From Platanthera guangdongensis (Eukaryota; Streptophyta; Magnoliopsida; Asparagales; Orchidaceae): DNA of 64,000 nt. Of this stretch, positions 61,089-64,000 are shown one piece after another. The stretch's first letter is position 1, and each line of letters starts with the position of its first letter. Below the pieces are notes generated by a model, which made no database searches, was not told the DNA's origin, and saw only the letters and a list, made by a program, of their open reading frames with translations. The translations under genes were made by a program, and so were the position numbers. The stretch is from positions 231,810,646 through 231,874,645 of the forward strand of contig CM077163.1 of NCBI GenBank assembly GCA_039583875.1, written 5' to 3'.

Positions 61089-61381
61089 GCTTAGCTAGCA
61101 GCTAGCTGCTGGTTTATGGCGTCAAAAATTTAAATATTTATTACTATTCTTTTCTCATGTCAGTTCCTCTGTCACTAGCTTAAAAAAGTCATTACCCTAC
61201 GAATTGATATAAAGCTGAACCAATTTGTGCCTGCAATAACTATACAGTCCTTACATTTTTTTATATCGAAATAAATGCTTTATTATGCGATCTCTTTTTA
61301 AATTATTTAAATAAGAATTATTATATAAAATAAACACTGTGCAGTCTACAAAATGATTTAACTTTTAATTAGGTAGCTTTC

Positions 61382-61701
61382 GGGCACAAATTTTTTGTGC
61401 CGTACTCTCGCGGGGAGGACCGTGTGGAGAGTTAAAATTCTCTATAATTTTTATTTTTTCACAAAATAAGTCATGAAATTTTGATATATGTATTTTTACG
61501 CTCATTTTAAGTTCCCATATGACTATATTTTGGGATAAAAATATAACTTTAAAAAGGTGGTGTTTCAATGAATGAAAATCCAGTCGTGTTTTTGAACTAA
61601 AATGCAGTACATTTTTTCAATGAATGAAAATTCAGTTGTATTTTTGAACTAAAAAAAGGTCAATCATCGCTCTAATGTGTTACCCGCACAAAAAATTTTC
61701 T
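61382..61701. mobile_element. MITE-like element A, diverged copy
   Basis: Ends GCACAAATTTTTTGTGCC and, reversed, AGAAAATTTTTTGTGCGGG. Interior TATTTTTACGCTCATTTTAA parallels TATTTTTACGGTCATTTTAA in 212-556. Also contains a direct duplication of CAATGAATGAAAATYCAGT. Confidence 0.45.
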
Positions 61702-62229
61702 ATTCATTTGTTGAGGCGTTGTCATGTCAGTGTTTGGAGCAAATACCGCTCGGTAGCCGCAAAATAAACGTTGGCGCGGCTTCTCTCGCAGCAAGAAGGA
61801 ACAGCCCTGGAAATCTCTGTTTCTAGCCCCGCCTCCTCCCTCCAATCCCAGAACTTCGATTCACCTGCCGGTTGCGCCCTCCACCGCCACGCCAAATGAG
61901 ACCTATTTTTACCCGAATATGAAAGATACGAGAAATTCATGAAAAAGAAATAGAAAATTATAACACTTGAGACACATTTGTGTGGCTCACCTCAAAATGT
62001 TGTGTTCATGGGCTTTTATAAGGAGTGGACAGATTTCAATAGATCAAGAACATGAGAATTTACTGCCGATTTTTGAAATATTTCAAGTCATTAATCATAG
62101 AACAAGAATCTTTATGTTTAGGTTAAAATTTGAGCCATATAATTAATTGGAACCAATAATTTCTCATAACAAAAAAAATAATTTTGCATGTGAACATTCA
62201 AAACATATTATAGCATTGCTCCTACTAAT
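61702..62229. other. Unclassified non-coding stretch
   Basis: A GC-richer island (61,765-61,895) lies in AT-rich DNA. No coding similarity recognised. Confidence 0.5.
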
Positions 62230-62232
62230 TTA

Positions 62233-62452
62233 GGTTTCATTTGGTTCGGCGGTGGCGGGTCGATCCGGCGGGTGGAAACGGAGTGTTCGAAACTGAGGGG
62301 GGAGGTGACTGCTCCAAACGGAACTTTTTGGGGCGTTTCTCAAGGCGGGCGGGTGGAAACGGAGCAAACGCCGCCTGAAGTTTATTTGTTTACCCGCCTT
62401 CCGTCGGCGTTTGCCCCAAACGGAGCCGCGAAACGCCAAACCAAATAGAGCC
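62233..62452. mobile_element. Tourist-like MITE (PIF/Harbinger type)
   Basis: 220 bp flanked by TTA duplications (62,230-62,232 and 62,453-62,455). Inverted ends: GGTTTCATTTGGTTCGGCGG and, reversed, GGCTCTATTTGGTTTGGCGT. The three-base TTA/TAA target and the GG...ATTTGG end are the signature of Tourist elements. The GC-rich interior with a repeated GCGGGTGGAAACGGAG (62,269 and 62,348) contrasts with AT-rich flanks. Confidence 0.82.
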
Positions 62453-62639
62453 TTAATTTATGTCAAAGATATATATTGGAGCAATGGGCCTCAATATTGT
62501 CATGCAAAGGTGGAATAAGTAGGCCAGTATAAAGAGAGGAAAATTATGTAATGATTTAAATTTTAATATTATATATAATTAAAATATAGATATACCGATT
62601 AAAAATGCTTTGAGATATATGCCTAAGGCCTTATTTGGA
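62453..62639. other. AT-rich flank
   Basis: Nothing recognised. AAGGCCTTATTTGG near 62,626 resembles a lone Tourist-type end, without a partner. Confidence 0.4.
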
Positions 62640-62995
62640 AGATCCATTTCAGTGCGATGGCTGTTCTTGTGAACGCAGTTTTGAAAAAAATGCAGTTTAT
62701 GTTGAAGCTTGAAGTCGGCGCGGTTTAGGTTTGCAGACTGTGGAGACCGTGGATGCCGCAAGACTTGTTGATTTGGCTAAGCTGTGTAATTGCGGAGTCC
62801 ACGCGGTCTGATTCGGCAGTCCGCATAACTGTGCGGTTTGATGTTGTTAACCGCCGTTTTATTGACGGTGTCCCTATCAACTTCGGTGGTGATTGTACTC
62901 TCCCCCTTGACCTATAAATAGGAGTCCGGATCCGCTCATTTGTATCGAGACTTGGAGTGAGAACTGAGAGAACTGAAGTTTGTGGTTAAGGTTTT
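62640..62995 (+). repeat. Probable LTR fragment in plus orientation
   Basis: GCGGTTTGATGTTGTTAACCGCC-type words precede CTATAAATAGGAGTCC (62,910-62,925), the look of a copia LTR promoter on the plus strand. It is cut off by the next LTR, which runs the other way. No partner in the window. Confidence 0.45.
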
Positions 62996-63541
62996 TGTGA
63001 AAAAATGCTAAATAAAGGTAAATTGTATTGCTTCAAAAAAATAATTATTACATATGTATGCTCTCTTATTTATAGAAAATGAGGAAAGAGAGAATACAAC
63101 AAATAATGTGAGACTAAATATAAGTCGCGCGGGCTGGGCGGTTTGACACAGTCAAACCTCTAGGCTACACAATACAACAGCAAAACCTCAGAACCAGGGG
63201 GTGGCTAACACCAAGACTGGTTCAGCTAGCATCAGACCGCAGCGTTCAACCTCCAGGTCACTGCGGTTCGGACCCCTGTTGCGCCTAACATCAAGCCGAT
63301 GGAAATGCTGATAGACATACCGCTGATCCAAACCGCCAGGTCACCTACCAGACAAGCCGCTGGTTCAAACCGCCAGGTCGCTGACCAGACAGGCCGCTGG
63401 TCCAAACCGCCAGGTCGCTGACCAGACAGGCCGCTGGTCCAAACCGCCAGGTCGCTGACAAGACAGGCCGCTGGTCCAAACCGCCAGATCGCACGAACAA
63501 CTAGCTGCCCGACTTGAAGGTCAAACCGCCTAACTTTAACA
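62996..63541 (-). repeat. LTR of a copia C/D-type element at the window edge
   Basis: End ...TAACTTTAACA followed by CTCTCCCTCAAGCTGGAGC, which is the polypurine junction of copia D with few changes. The TTATTACATATGTATGCTCTC block parallels the copia D LTR. The 5' limit (TGTGAAAAAATGC, 62,996) is approximate. Confidence 0.65.
63329..63490. repeat. 37-bp tandem repeat in the edge LTR
   Basis: AAACCGCCAGGTCGCTGACC plus AGACAGGCCGCTGGTCC repeats just over four times. It makes an artefactual 106-codon minus-strand open frame. Confidence 0.85.
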
Positions 63542-64000
63542 CTCTCCCTCAAGCTGGAGCGTATATATTAATCACGCCCACCTTACTACAAACATCTGAA
63601 GCGGACACTGGTTTCGCGAAAGAAGTCTATCTGTTCTTTATCAGAAGTAATAAAGGGAGTACAAATCTAATTCTTCAACACCTCTTCCCTAATGAAATGA
63701 TCATCAACCTTAACGAGCTTTGTCCTCTCATGAAAGACAAGATTCTTCGATATGTAAATGACAGTTTTATTATCACAGAACATAGGAAGAGTATGATAAT
63801 AAATTTCTCCCAAGTCAAGCATAAGCGCTCGTAACCATTTCAACTCACAGGTAGTTGAAGTCATGCTCCCATACTCTGCTTCAGCACTTTACCTTGAAAT
63901 CACTGTCTACTTATTGCTTTTCCAGCTAACAAGATTTACTCCTACAAAAGTGCAAAAACCTGTTGTAGACTTCTTATCTTCTTTGTTATCAACATAGCTG
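63542..64000 (-). pseudogene. Copia C/D-type RNase H fragment, runs off the window
   Basis: Minus-strand pieces read STTGFCTFVGVNLVSWKSNK, SMTSTTCELKWLRALMLDLG, PMFCDNKTVIYISKNLVFHE and FIREEVLKN, parallel to the RNase H C-terminus of copia D. At least two stops interrupt it (after LKN and within the VSWKSNK*TVISR region). Confidence 0.8.

Noticed and set aside
63232..63552. 106-codon minus-strand frame at the right edge
   Set aside because: Product of the 37-bp LTR tandem repeat.

Overview
This window is repeat-dominated nuclear DNA of a land plant, most likely a flowering plant. I see no confident single-copy host gene. The evidence is structural: Ty1/copia and Ty3/gypsy elements with paired LTRs and target-site duplications (TSDs), primer-binding sites matching initiator tRNA-Met, a Tat-type gypsy with a second RNase H, MITEs, a PIF/Harbinger remnant, and units derived from plant 5S rRNA. 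The species cannot be named from this.

Layout, left part (1-27,188): a composite old repeat occurs twice, at 1-2,665 and at 11,979-27,188. The second copy was split by two copia insertions: 12,034-18,890 (minus strand, TSD GTAAC) and 20,312-26,069 (plus strand, TSD TTTTT). Between the copies lie unclassified DNA, a cluster of inverted 5S-derived units (4,558-6,166), a compact gag-only copia element with LTRs identical as far as I can read (6,291-9,636, TSD GTAAT, intact 440-residue ORF), a hairpin of about 380 bp, and a decayed PIF/Harbinger element.

Middle part (27,885-57,045) is a nest. The oldest layer is a plus-strand copia ('copia C'). A Tat-type gypsy relic ('gypsy B', 28,677-36,359, minus) interrupts its integrase and itself carries a solo LTR. 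A 17.5-kb Tat-type gypsy ('gypsy A', 39,143-56,645, plus, TSD CGCGG) interrupts its 3' LTR. Gypsy A carries gag-pol in one frame with seven nonsense codons and no frameshift, then a 145-bp tandem array, then two antisense genes with their own TATA boxes and candidate introns. A nearly intact copia ('copia D', 50,716-55,439, minus, TSD CCGCG) sits inside a candidate intron of one antisense gene. Copia C and D are one family, and both lack a gag domain.

Right part (57,046-64,000): unclassified AT-rich DNA, a second 5S-derived inverted cluster in which one unit carries a tRNA-like A box/B box domain in place of the 5S domain, MITEs, a long TA microsatellite, and the left end of another copia of the C/D type that runs off the window.

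Most worth follow-up: (i) the two antisense, promoter-bearing, apparently spliced genes in gypsy A; (ii) the foldback 5S/tRNA-like units; (iii) co-existence of gag-only and gag-less elements. All LTR identities and repeat counts were read by eye.
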